From: Gordonia sediminis
GTDB taxonomy: Bacteria > Actinomycetota > Actinomycetes > Mycobacteriales > Mycobacteriaceae
DNA length: 64,000 nucleotides
Assembly: GCA_004193205.1 (NCBI GenBank)
Contig: RZUM01000013.1
Coordinates: forward strand, 24,595 to 88,594
Reading direction: 5' to 3'
Of this stretch, positions 54,779-62,951 are shown one piece after another. A program made the position numbers and the translations under genes. The number at the start of each line of letters is the position of its first letter. The stretch's first letter is position 1. The notes beneath the pieces are model-generated. The model did not search any database. It was not told the DNA's origin and saw only the letters and a program-made list of their open reading frames with translations.

Positions 54779-55096
54779 TTGTCTACCAAAACCAAGGCCC
54801 TAACGATTCTCGGCGGGGCTGTGGCTGCCGTTGGTTTGCTGTTGGGGGCACCGACTGCCGGGGCGGACCCCGGGGGAAAAATTCCAGGTACGACCGGCGC
54901 CGGTGTCAACTGGGGTCAGGAAGTGAAGGACTGCAAGGCCAACTCTTGTTATCCCGGCGGCAGTGACAAGCGCGGTTCCTACGTGAAAAGCCAGACCCCG
55001 GCCGGTGGTGACACCGAGGGTCCCGGATATGGGAGGGAGATTCACGATTGGGCGAATCCCGGTGCATCTGCACCCAAGGGAGGCCCTCTGAACTGA
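54779..55096 (+). CDS. Small secreted protein
   Basis: The 105-residue protein has a signal peptide: TKTKALTILGGAVAAVGLLL, with a cleavage site likely after GAPTAGA, before DPGG. The mature ~75 residues are Gly/Pro/Ser-rich, hydrophilic, and contain two Cys (DCKANSCYPGG) that could form a disulfide. The TTG at 54779 lies eight bases after AAGGAG; the GTG at 54770 overlaps that ribosome site and is rejected. No family is recognised. Confidence 0.6.
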   Translation: MSTKTKALTILGGAVAAVGLLLGAPTAGADPGGKIPGTTGAGVNWGQEVKDCKANSCYPGGSDKRGSYVKSQTPAGGDTEGPGYGREIHDWANPGASAPKGGPLN

Positions 55097-55220
55097 TTGG
55101 TACTGCTCCACGTCAACAGGCCCACAAACGACGGAGCCAATCGCTTTCTCGAAGGGGCTCGTCGACATCAACCGCGTCGGCGCGGAGGACGGTCTTCCCG
55201 GCACCTCGCCGGCCTCGCGG

Positions 55221-56060
55221 TCAGGTGAGGTCGGTCGTCCGCTGCGCCACCACGGTGAAGTTGTCGACACCGAACGCGTCGGAGTCTGTGCCGACCCGCG
55301 TTCCGCCGTCACTGAAGATCGCTATCGGGCGTAGTCCGGCACGCTCCAGCAAGTCGAGAAGATCGGTTGGCGTGGTGAAGTGGACGACCAGGCTGTAGTC
55401 ATGGGCGGCAAGGGGTCCCATCGCCCAGGTTCCGTGGTCGTCGGTCGCGCGCCGCGTAACCGACCAATTCCGGAGCCCACGAACGATCGAGTCCGGCTGC
55501 AGCAGCCTTCGACCCCCTGAAACGACTGCAGCGCGGAGCGATAGCTGTGGCGGTCGAGTGGGCCGATGCAGTTCAAATGGATGTTCGCCGAACGATGGCC
55601 CATTGCGGTTGAGCGTCGAGAACACGATGTGACCACCTGGTGACAGATGCTCGACGAACTGCTCGAGAACCAGTGGACGGTCTGCGTGGTTCACGCTGTC
55701 TATACCGTTGTTGCTGAACAGGATCAGACCGAACCGGTTGTCACCCAACGCACTCAGATCGCGCGCGTCCAGACACTCGTACGGCGTGTCGGGATAGTTG
55801 CGCTCGAACTCGTCCAGCATGCCCCGGGAGTAGTCCACGGCGAAGTAGTCATCACTCATGAGTTTGAGCAATGCGGTTGTCCGCCCGGGTCCGACGCCGA
55901 CGTCGAGGATGGAGGGCCTTTTCGACGCAGCCGCAACCAGCAGGAGGGCGGCACGTTCGCCAGGGTCGAGGAAGCCGCTCTGTCTGGTGAATTGCCGGCG
56001 GTACTCTCCGGTCGTCCGGGCGTGGGAGAAGACCCGTTGGTTTCGGACCGACACGTCCAT
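55221..56060 (-). CDS. Class I SAM-dependent methyltransferase
   Basis: The 279-residue protein has the SAM-binding motif I ILDVGVGPGRTTALL, motif II region YFAVDYSRGMLDEFERNYPD, the acidic ECLDARDLSALGDNRFGLIL and motif III HLSPGGHIVFSTLNRNG. The C-terminal ~90 residues are variable and probably bind substrate. The ATG at 56060 follows GAGGGG six bases upstream and is preferred to 56093. It lies 3' to the acpS gene on the same strand but after a 169-bp gap containing a dyad, so it may be a separate unit. The substrate is unknown. Confidence 0.8.
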   Translation of the reverse strand: MDVSVRNQRVFSHARTTGEYRRQFTRQSGFLDPGERAALLLVAAASKRPSILDVGVGPGRTTALLKLMSDDYFAVDYSRGMLDEFERNYPDTPYECLDARDLSALGDNRFGLILFSNNGIDSVNHADRPLVLEQFVEHLSPGGHIVFSTLNRNGPSFGEHPFELHRPTRPPQLSLRAAVVSGGRRLLQPDSIVRGLRNWSVTRRATDDHGTWAMGPLAAHDYSLVVHFTTPTDLLDLLERAGLRPIAIFSDGGTRVGTDSDAFGVDNFTVVAQRTTDLT

Positions 56061-56095
56061 GAGTTCCCCCTCGCGCACTGCGCCGACCATCACTC

Positions 56096-56121
56096 AGGTG
56101 ACCGGCCATCCCGGCCACCTG
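56096..56121. repeat. Imperfect dyad upstream of the methyltransferase
   Basis: caggtgaccggccatcccgg followed by ccacctg forms an imperfect inverted repeat (CAGGTG/CACCTG and CCGG/CCGG) 36 bp before the methyltransferase start. It could be an operator or a terminator for acpS. It lacks a T-run. Confidence 0.3.
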
Positions 56122-56229
56122 GATGTACGCACCGGTCGATGTCGTGCGACGCATCCATGGCCAATCTAGCCATCCAACAATTGCTGCGCCAGCGCGCCGA
56201 GTGAACTTGTGCTGTGATCGCTTGCAGAA

Positions 56230-56703
56230 TCAGGCAATACGGTCATCGCCGGTGCGATGGGCCGCCCTTGAACCGGTCATGACCGATAAAGCATCGGAGG
56301 GGAGCGCATCGTCGAGGGCGATCGGATCATCAGACCCGGACACCGCAGCCACCAGGGCGACGGCATGACATGTCGTGTGCGACAAGGACACCGTCCACGT
56401 CGCGTAGCCCGATCGCTCGGCGATCTCGCGTATTGACCCGTGAAGCCGTAGCGCGGGTACGGGGTCGTTGCTGACCACCTCGATCTCGCGGAGCGGCGTG
56501 GCGTGATCGGTGATCCGGAGGGCTTTGATCACGGCTTCCTTGGCGGCAAACCGCGCAGCAAACCGCGCCACGCGATCGGGCCCGGTGCAGTATCCGGCCT
56601 CGGCGTCGGTGAAGACCTTGCGCACGTATCGATCCCCGAAAGTCTGGAGCGACTGGGCGACCTCCGACAACGAGACGACATCGCAACCGACGGCCGGTTT
56701 CAT
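56230..56703 (-). CDS. acpS: Holo-[acyl-carrier-protein] synthase
   Basis: The 157-residue AcpS-type phosphopantetheinyl transferase shows the N-terminal GCDVVSLSEV (with Mg2+-binding Asp) and the second signature RFAARFAAKEAVIKALR. SHTTCHAVALVAA is the last strand. A ~30-residue extension after that strand is unusual. It would convert a carrier protein Ser to its phosphopantetheinyl form, most obviously the carrier at 60294. It is the last gene of the minus-strand cluster, and its ATG overlaps the GH2 stop by 4 bp. It is probably not the housekeeping copy, given this context (inference). Confidence 0.85.
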   Translation of the reverse strand: MKPAVGCDVVSLSEVAQSLQTFGDRYVRKVFTDAEAGYCTGPDRVARFAARFAAKEAVIKALRITDHATPLREIEVVSNDPVPALRLHGSIREIAERSGYATWTVSLSHTTCHAVALVAAVSGSDDPIALDDALPSDALSVMTGSRAAHRTGDDRIA

Positions 56704-59219
56704 GGGGCGGGCACTTCGCCGTCAGTGTGGCCGACGTCCGCGGCCGCGCGAATCGAAGCGATATCGCGCGCATCGATGGACGACACCGACCCCCGGGGCG
56801 GAGTGGCCGGGTTCGCCGTTTCCGGAGTCAGGCTGATCGTGAACGGCCTCTCGGGCGCCAGATGGAAGCAGTTGTCCGACGGTTTCCATCCGGGCACCTG
56901 GACGCAGACATATCGCAACGCATTTCGGGCACGGACCGTGAGATCCCATCTGGGCGTGTCGGTGGTCCGGTCCTCGATGCTCGCCTGCAGGTCTGCGTAG
57001 CTCGGAGACGACGGGGCTGCGGTGAGCACTGCGTTCCGCAAGAGCAGGCCGGTGGCGCCCTCGAACGTGACCTCGACGGCCTCGGCGACGGGTGGCCCGA
57101 ATCGGTACGCGTACGACAAGTCGTCGAACACCCCGGTCAACTCGCTGTCGTATCGAGTAAGCGATGAATGTCTTTGCAGTACAACGTCCTCCGAGCCGCT
57201 TGCGACAACGTTGCCGCGGCCGTCGACGGCGACGATGCGTAGCGTCCCGGGAATGTCGTCCGCAGTGTCATTGTGAACGTCGACCCGCAGGCCGGAGTGG
57301 CCCTCGTCAGCGATGGTGATCGCCGTCGGCGCCCAGACGCGGGCGAGCACGGTGAGTGGCAGTTTCGGTGAGCCGGACTCATCCAACAAGCCCCAACCCG
57401 CACCCGCCCGCAGATCACGCGCATTCAGCGTGAGCGCACCAGAACAGCCCGACTCGCGTTGTCGCCAGAACGTGAAACAGTATGTCATCGCCTCTGCGAC
57501 CGCCAAACGGCCCAATTGCAGGTAGCGAGCCGGATCGACCCGTCGAACCTGAACCGGATCGACACCGAACACCTCACGGACATAGAAGTCGCGGACGTCC
57601 TCGAAATCCCATGCGGTGGTGCGATCGCGAGGAACGCCTGCCTTCCATGAAGGGTGATGACCGACCACCGAAAGCGACCCGAAATGTCGTTCGACGGCCT
57701 CGTCGGAGGGCGGAATCGAAAACGCCAGGCACTCCGACGCAAAGCGCACGCCCGCGACACGAACCTCGGTGATCGGCCGGAAATATCCACTGACGCCGAA
57801 CCAGTGCGCCACACCTGAATCGGGTCTGATCGCCAACGTGGTGCCCTGCGAGGACGGACTTGCCGTCACGTACGGCACGGCGGCGTGTTCGGCGACGACC
57901 TTCGGTAAACGTTCGCGGAGAAGAGGCATGTCCCGGCCCGCGGCGTCGAGTCCGAGCATCTCCGGCTGCTGGATGGTTTCGTTGCCGCCGCAGACAACGG
58001 CCAGGGCCGGGTTCCCACTGACCCGGTCAAGGTGGACCGACAACTCCCACGCGACGACGTCGTCGAGGTCTTCGGGTGGGTCGAACGTCGCGAGCATGGT
58101 GTCCTGCCAGACCAGGATGCCCAGGGCCGCACACTCTTCAAAGAATTCGACTTGTTCATAGACGAACCCGCCGATCACCCGGACCATGGTGACCCCCGCA
58201 TCGGCGAGGACGGTCAGTTGCCGGCGAATTGCCGCGCGGTCCGCGGTCAGCGCGCACGGGTCGGGTGGAGTCCATATCGCGCCTCGGCAGAAGACGTCAA
58301 TCCCATTGACGGACAGTTGAAATGCGCCGTCGTGCCGATCCGCGTCAACGGAACGGAAGCCGACGATCCGTTCGTGGCGTGAGCCCGCGATCTCGATCGT
58401 CAGCCGATATACGTTCGGTGTTCCATACCCACGTGGCCACCACAGTGTTGGCTCGGGAACGGTTATCACGCACTGGAATTGGCCGCGATGCAGCGGCGTC
58501 GCACCGTCCGATTCGGACACCTTCACGATGGGTGTGACAACCCGAACTGTTTGCCCGTCGGGATCGATGGTGGTCACGGTGACGTCGTCGATCGCATCGG
58601 TGCCAACGTGGTCGGGGAGCCCTAGCACCGAGCCCGCGACCGCGACGACACCGGCGTCCGGGTCAGCCGTGACGGCGATGCCCTCCAGCCACGCCGAGTC
58701 CCGAATGTGGACTGGACGCCATGGCCCCACCACGGGGGGAACGCCGTTGTACGCGGGTGCCCGGCCGAGGAGTGTCGTGCGCACCCACCGCAGCCCCTGA
58801 GTCGCGACCAGGGTCGAGCGCCACCTGCCGCGGGGCCGACGACGCTTCATCCACCGTGTGAGCGACTCGAATCGGATGACGACCGAATGCGTTCCTGGCG
58901 CGATCGAACAGGAGGCCGGTAGAAACATCGACTCGACCGTCGCCACGGCCTCGTCGTCGACAAAGATCGTCGCCGGGGCCGACAGGCCCTCGAAGTCCAG
59001 AACGCACGGTCCATCCGCGTCGACGTCCCCCCGCAACCACCAGTCGTGGTGATCGATCTGTTCGGGGCCGGCCATCTCCAGAGGCGTACCGGGGATCACC
59101 GCGCCGATCGGTCCGAGGCGCTCGATGTCGATCCACTCGACGATCGGCGACTCCAGCGAGGCCGGGTCGTCATGCTGGCCGGCCTCGGTACGGCACAATT
59201 TCCACGTGACGTCTGTCAT
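56700..59219 (-). CDS. Glycoside hydrolase family 2 (beta-mannosidase-like)
   Basis: The 839-residue protein follows the GH2 order: N-terminal jelly-roll sugar-binding domain (to ~170, with WWLRGDVDADGP and APATIFVDDEAV), immunoglobulin-like domain (~180-290), TIM barrel (~290-590), and C-terminal beta domains. In the barrel, WQDTMLA and VVCGGNETIQQPE carry the 'G-N-E' acid/base glutamate typical of beta-mannosidases. The nucleophile Glu was not located with certainty. No signal peptide is seen, so it is intracellular. It overlaps acpS by 4 bp. A glycosidase in an amino-acid carrier cluster is odd. Confidence 0.8.
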   Translation of the reverse strand: MTDVTWKLCRTEAGQHDDPASLESPIVEWIDIERLGPIGAVIPGTPLEMAGPEQIDHHDWWLRGDVDADGPCVLDFEGLSAPATIFVDDEAVATVESMFLPASCSIAPGTHSVVIRFESLTRWMKRRRPRGRWRSTLVATQGLRWVRTTLLGRAPAYNGVPPVVGPWRPVHIRDSAWLEGIAVTADPDAGVVAVAGSVLGLPDHVGTDAIDDVTVTTIDPDGQTVRVVTPIVKVSESDGATPLHRGQFQCVITVPEPTLWWPRGYGTPNVYRLTIEIAGSRHERIVGFRSVDADRHDGAFQLSVNGIDVFCRGAIWTPPDPCALTADRAAIRRQLTVLADAGVTMVRVIGGFVYEQVEFFEECAALGILVWQDTMLATFDPPEDLDDVVAWELSVHLDRVSGNPALAVVCGGNETIQQPEMLGLDAAGRDMPLLRERLPKVVAEHAAVPYVTASPSSQGTTLAIRPDSGVAHWFGVSGYFRPITEVRVAGVRFASECLAFSIPPSDEAVERHFGSLSVVGHHPSWKAGVPRDRTTAWDFEDVRDFYVREVFGVDPVQVRRVDPARYLQLGRLAVAEAMTYCFTFWRQRESGCSGALTLNARDLRAGAGWGLLDESGSPKLPLTVLARVWAPTAITIADEGHSGLRVDVHNDTADDIPGTLRIVAVDGRGNVVASGSEDVVLQRHSSLTRYDSELTGVFDDLSYAYRFGPPVAEAVEVTFEGATGLLLRNAVLTAAPSSPSYADLQASIEDRTTDTPRWDLTVRARNALRYVCVQVPGWKPSDNCFHLAPERPFTISLTPETANPATPPRGSVSSIDARDIASIRAAADVGHTDGEVPAP

Positions 59220-59274
59220 CGATGTCTGCTGACCTGAGGTGCCTGGCGACTCGACGGCGTGGATTGGTTGGGCA

Positions 59275-60297
59275 TCAACGAGGGACTCGGGAATCCAGAA
59301 TCTTCATCGCGGTCGACCACTGGGTTGCCATCTCGGTGAGGGCCTCATCGACGACGACCTTGCGGCCGTTGGCAGCCCGGGCCATCTTGAACTGAACAGA
59401 CTTGGCTCCGTTCGTGACCGCCAGGAACGGTTCGCGCGCTGCACCGGCACCAGGTGCGCCGTGAGTCTCGAGGTAGGTGGCCAGGTCGGCGGCGACCTCG
59501 GCAGTGGCGCCGCATTGTCGGAGCGTGGCGAATGCCCACGAATGGAATTTGGCGACTCCCGCCACCGGCAACCACTCGAGCGCGCCGACCACACCTGCGG
59601 CAAGTCGGTCCACGGGGTTGTACGTCGGCGCCCGGTCGATGTGTTTCCGCGCGAGGTGGACAGCGAGGTCACCCGATGGGTCGGGTGACGCCTCGACGCG
59701 GCGGATCTGCTCCGTGAACGGAGGCAGCATCCACTCGGACCGGGGCTCGAGATTGAACACCCCGCCGAAGTCCTCACCGGTCAACCGATGCAACCCCGCG
59801 CCGTGAATGTATTCCATGACGTGGGCCTCACGGTCGACTCGGACCGGAACGATCGACGACTTCACGTGGCCCGACCGGTAATCGGTGCCGGCGGTATCGG
59901 GCAGCCACCAACTGTCCACCTCGACCGTGAAAAGGAGATTGCGGCTCGGGCCGCTCTCGACCGTGTCGAGGACGGGTCGCCAGACATTCTCCTCGGCGAC
60001 CTGCAACCCATACAGTTCGCGCAGGTCATCGGGGTCCGGCTTGACGAACGTCCACTGCTCACCATCGTGGTCCGCGGCCAATGCGCTCCCCAACATGGGC
60101 AGTGGGTCGTGGCCGAGTGCATGGAGTGTCTCGACCCAGAGGTCGAGATAGCAGTTGGTCTCGGGCCACGTGCGGTCATCCCCGTGGATGAAGTGTGGCA
60201 CGTAGCCATCCGCTGTCGCGGAGATCGCGAGCGCGGGTTCGTTGTCGTCACCGACGGTCCGCGGCCACAGGGACGCCGATCGATGACCGGCGGTCAT
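59275..60297 (-). CDS. DUF1839 family protein
   Basis: The 340-residue protein matches the DUF1839 type by pattern: an early TNCYLDLWVETLHALG-like Cys segment (ETNCYLDLWVETLHALGHDP), DQWTFVKPDPDDLRELYGL-like segment (GEQWTFVKPDPDDLRELYGL), EVDSWWLPDTAGTDYRSGHV, and HSWAFATLRQCGATAEVAAD. Proteins of this group are found next to amino acid:[carrier protein] ligases in bacteria; their reaction is unknown. The start overlaps the carrier protein stop by 4 bp. No membrane segment or signal is seen. Confidence 0.75.
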   Translation of the reverse strand: MTAGHRSASLWPRTVGDDNEPALAISATADGYVPHFIHGDDRTWPETNCYLDLWVETLHALGHDPLPMLGSALAADHDGEQWTFVKPDPDDLRELYGLQVAEENVWRPVLDTVESGPSRNLLFTVEVDSWWLPDTAGTDYRSGHVKSSIVPVRVDREAHVMEYIHGAGLHRLTGEDFGGVFNLEPRSEWMLPPFTEQIRRVEASPDPSGDLAVHLARKHIDRAPTYNPVDRLAAGVVGALEWLPVAGVAKFHSWAFATLRQCGATAEVAADLATYLETHGAPGAGAAREPFLAVTNGAKSVQFKMARAANGRKVVVDEALTEMATQWSTAMKILDSRVPR

Positions 60298-60539
60298 GCC
60301 GCCTCGTCGACCAATTTGCTGACGGTCTCCGCGAGGTTGCGGATCGAGGAGAAGGTCCCCTTCTTGAGGGCTTCATCGGGAAACTCGACGTCGAACGCGT
60401 CTTCGAGTCCGAGCATCACGTTCACACTCGCGTGGGACGTGAGTCCCGCCGCGTACAGGTCGTCATCCACTCCGACGGTCGAGGCGTTGACCGCGAGTTT
60501 GCCATGAGCTGCGAGAATCTCGCGAATCTTGTCTTCCAT
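60294..60539 (-). CDS. Acyl-carrier-type protein for the amino acid ligase
   Basis: The 81-residue acidic protein has the carrier helix bundle. The phosphopantetheine Ser is in YAAGLTSHASVNVMLGLEDA, where the usual DSL is replaced by TSH, as in carrier proteins served by aaRS-like ligases. A conserved FDVEFPDEAL follows. It is the first gene of the minus-strand cluster, opposite the acyl-CoA dehydrogenase and ligase genes at 60811 and 61964. AcpS at 56230 probably modifies it. Confidence 0.85.
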   Translation of the reverse strand: MEDKIREILAAHGKLAVNASTVGVDDDLYAAGLTSHASVNVMLGLEDAFDVEFPDEALKKGTFSSIRNLAETVSKLVDEAA

Positions 60540-60810
60540 GTGCTCTTATCGAACTCCGTGTTGTGACGAGCGGAAGCTCGTGCGATGTCAGTGTGGGATT
60601 GCTCACATCGTAGTGAGCACATGGCCGACGGTTGGATCGGCCGGTCGACGGAAGTTTCCAAATGCCCCTAGTTCGATGCCCTAACATTTGTATTGCTGTC
60701 GGCGAACTGTGACAATACCCTACGCGCGCCCCGGGGCCTGGATGGTGCGCACGCCGCAGTGGGGAGCACCTAATCCTTGCGCGGCTCCGGTCCGAGCGCG
60801 AAGGGGGATC
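60540..60810. promoter_or_regulatory. Divergent promoter region of the carrier-ligase cluster
   Basis: This 271-bp region separates two divergent transcription units that act together, so shared regulation is likely. A TTGTAT (60688-60693) and ACAATA (60712-60717) pair on the plus strand, spaced 18 bases, may be the promoter of the dehydrogenase gene. No operator could be fixed. Confidence 0.35.
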
Positions 60811-61956
60811 ATGGCATCCGAGACCCGAGGTGACACGAGCATTTCCGCTGTCGTCAAGGCGGCTGCCGACGCGGCGGATTCGGTGGACAGGGAAGCGCGT
60901 TTTCCGACCGAGGCAGTGGACATGCTGCGCAACAACAAGTTGCTATCGACATCGCTGCCGGTCGAGGTGGGTGGCCAATCGACGTCGATCACGGAGCTGG
61001 CGGCGATGGCTCGATCCCTCGGCGCCGCATGCAGTTCGGCGGCGATGGTATTTGCGATGCATCACATTCAAGCGTTGTGTCTCCGGTACCACGGCAGCGA
61101 TGGCGCCGCAGCAGACTTGGCACGGGAGATAGCGCGTTCCGAAGCGCTGCTGGCGTCGGCGACCACCGAGATCACCACCGGTGGTGATGTGCGCTCCTCA
61201 ACCTGCGCGGCCGAGGTCGAGGGAGATCGCGTCCGTCTGGAGAAGAACGCCCCGGTCATCTCCTATGGCGATTACGCCGACTACATCTTCGCCACTGCGC
61301 GGCGTTCGTCCGACAGCCCGGCCAGCGACCAGGTCATGGTCGTCTGCCCGATTTCGGACACGGAACTCGAGCCCACGTCGACGTGGGACACTCTGGGTTT
61401 CCGTGGGACGTGCAGTCCGGGCTTCATTCTGCGGACGACGACGTCGGCGGCCAATGTGCTTCCCGTCGACTACGGAACCATGTCCGCCCACACCATGCTC
61501 CCGTCCTCGCACATCCTGTGGGCGTCGGTGTGGTTGGGGATGGCTGATGCGGCGATCGCCAAAGCGAGTGAGCAGGTCAGGTCGGCCGCGCGGAAATCCC
61601 CGGGAACAACCCCTCCTCAGGCGGCACGGTTCGCGGATCTCCTCGTCGTGCACCAGACATTCGAGTCGTCGGTGCATACGGAGATCGCACGCTATGAGGA
61701 TTTCCTGGCGAGTGGGATGCCGGATCCGACCGTAGGGTTCGCCATCGCGATGAACAACCTCAAGCTCAACTCGTCGGCGGCCGTGATCGACGTGGTGTCC
61801 GGTGCGCTTGCACTGATCGGCATCAACGGCTATCGGGAGGATCACAAAGCCTCGATGGGACGACTACTTCGGGATGCATTCGGCCCGCAGTTGATGGTGT
61901 CGAACGAAAGAATTCGAGCCAATAACTCTCAACTCATCCTCGCCTACAGGAGCTGA
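60811..61956 (+). CDS. Acyl-CoA dehydrogenase family protein acting with a carrier protein
   Basis: The 381-residue flavoprotein has the ACAD pattern: N-terminal helices, VDREARFPTEAVDMLRNNKL, LPVEVGGQSTSITELAAMAR, SATTEITTGGDVRS, the beta domain around WDTLGFRGTCSPGF, and C-terminal helices ending SNERIRANNSQLIL. Catalytic-base and FAD contacts were not assigned. In aa:CP ligase loci such enzymes are suspected to oxidise the aminoacyl thioester, as prolyl-carrier dehydrogenases do; that is inference here. ATG 60811 follows AAGGGGG and is preferred to the upstream GTG region. The next gene starts 7 bp downstream. Confidence 0.8.
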   Translation: MASETRGDTSISAVVKAAADAADSVDREARFPTEAVDMLRNNKLLSTSLPVEVGGQSTSITELAAMARSLGAACSSAAMVFAMHHIQALCLRYHGSDGAAADLAREIARSEALLASATTEITTGGDVRSSTCAAEVEGDRVRLEKNAPVISYGDYADYIFATARRSSDSPASDQVMVVCPISDTELEPTSTWDTLGFRGTCSPGFILRTTTSAANVLPVDYGTMSAHTMLPSSHILWASVWLGMADAAIAKASEQVRSAARKSPGTTPPQAARFADLLVVHQTFESSVHTEIARYEDFLASGMPDPTVGFAIAMNNLKLNSSAAVIDVVSGALALIGINGYREDHKASMGRLLRDAFGPQLMVSNERIRANNSQLILAYRS

Positions 61957-61963
61957 CCAAATC

Positions 61964-62950
61964 ATGTCGACACCCGCCACCGAGCAGGGACCGGCCGCGG
62001 ATCGGGAAGCGAATGACTCGCTCACACAACTCGATCAAGCCCGGGCCGACTTCCAGGGCCGACTCCTGAGTGCTGGTCTACTCGTCTCCACCGGTATCGA
62101 CGGCCTCTATGGACGAAGCGGAACCTTCGAGGACATCGTCGACGGCGTCGACCGACTGGTCCACGACGCCGGCCAGGCCGCGCATGGAGCCAAAGGGCTT
62201 CGACGACTGCGCTTTTCCCCCGTCCTGCCGCGAGGGTCGTTTGAAAAGACCGACTACATAGCCTCGTTCCCGAATCTCACCGGCTCCATCTCGACGTTCA
62301 CCGGGGGCAACAGGGAGCACCGAGCACTCCTCGCCGACCGCGACGCAGGTCGCCCCTGGGACGGGCACCTGAGCTCTGCCGGCACGATGCTGGTCTCTGC
62401 GGCATGCCATCCCCTGTATTCGACGTTGGCCGGTGAGATCCCGGCGACAGGAGTTCTGACGGACGTCTACGGCTATTGCTTCCGGCATGAGCCGGCTATC
62501 GATCCGGCTCGTATGCAGGCATTCAGGCAACACGAGTTCGTCTTCGTCGGAGCTCCGGGCGATGCCGAGGCACACCGAGATTTCTGGATCGGCCGTGGTC
62601 TGCAGTTGCTCGAGGATATCGGGCTCGAGGCGCAGGCGGTGCCTGCGAATGATCCCTTCTTCGGACGAGCCGGACGGATGCTGGTGACCAATCAACTCGA
62701 CGAGAACCTGAAGACCGAGTTGGTGGTGCGCATCTACGGTGATCTTGATGACGGGACGGCGATCGTGTCGTGCAACTGCCATCGCGAGCATTTCGGCGAG
62801 AATTTCGGGATCACGACACCCGACGGCGAGCGCGCGCACAGTGCGTGTGTGGGTTTCGGGATGGAACGTATCGCCCTTGCGCTGCTGTCGACACACGGCT
62901 TGGATATCGCGAGTTGGCCGGGGCCCGTCCGCAACCGACTCGGATTCTGA
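61964..62950 (+). CDS. Amino acid:[carrier protein] ligase (class II aaRS-like)
   Basis: The 328-residue protein resembles the catalytic core of atypical seryl-tRNA synthetases. Motif 2 region is YGYCFRHEPAIDPARMQAFR followed by HEFVFVG, and motif 3 is GFGMERIALAL. Zn-ligand candidates are the Cys of VSAACHPLY, a Glu near RHEP, and the Cys of SCNCHREHFGE. It lacks the tRNA-binding N-terminal arm of SerRS. Its known relatives (e.g. Bradyrhizobium japonicum Bll0957) activate an amino acid and load it on a carrier protein instead of tRNA. The carrier at 60294 is the likely acceptor. Which amino acid is used cannot be read by eye. AGGAG precedes the ATG; it ends 2 bp from menE, convergently. Confidence 0.85.
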   Translation: MSTPATEQGPAADREANDSLTQLDQARADFQGRLLSAGLLVSTGIDGLYGRSGTFEDIVDGVDRLVHDAGQAAHGAKGLRRLRFSPVLPRGSFEKTDYIASFPNLTGSISTFTGGNREHRALLADRDAGRPWDGHLSSAGTMLVSAACHPLYSTLAGEIPATGVLTDVYGYCFRHEPAIDPARMQAFRQHEFVFVGAPGDAEAHRDFWIGRGLQLLEDIGLEAQAVPANDPFFGRAGRMLVTNQLDENLKTELVVRIYGDLDDGTAIVSCNCHREHFGENFGITTPDGERAHSACVGFGMERIALALLSTHGLDIASWPGPVRNRLGF

Positions 62951-62951
62951 G

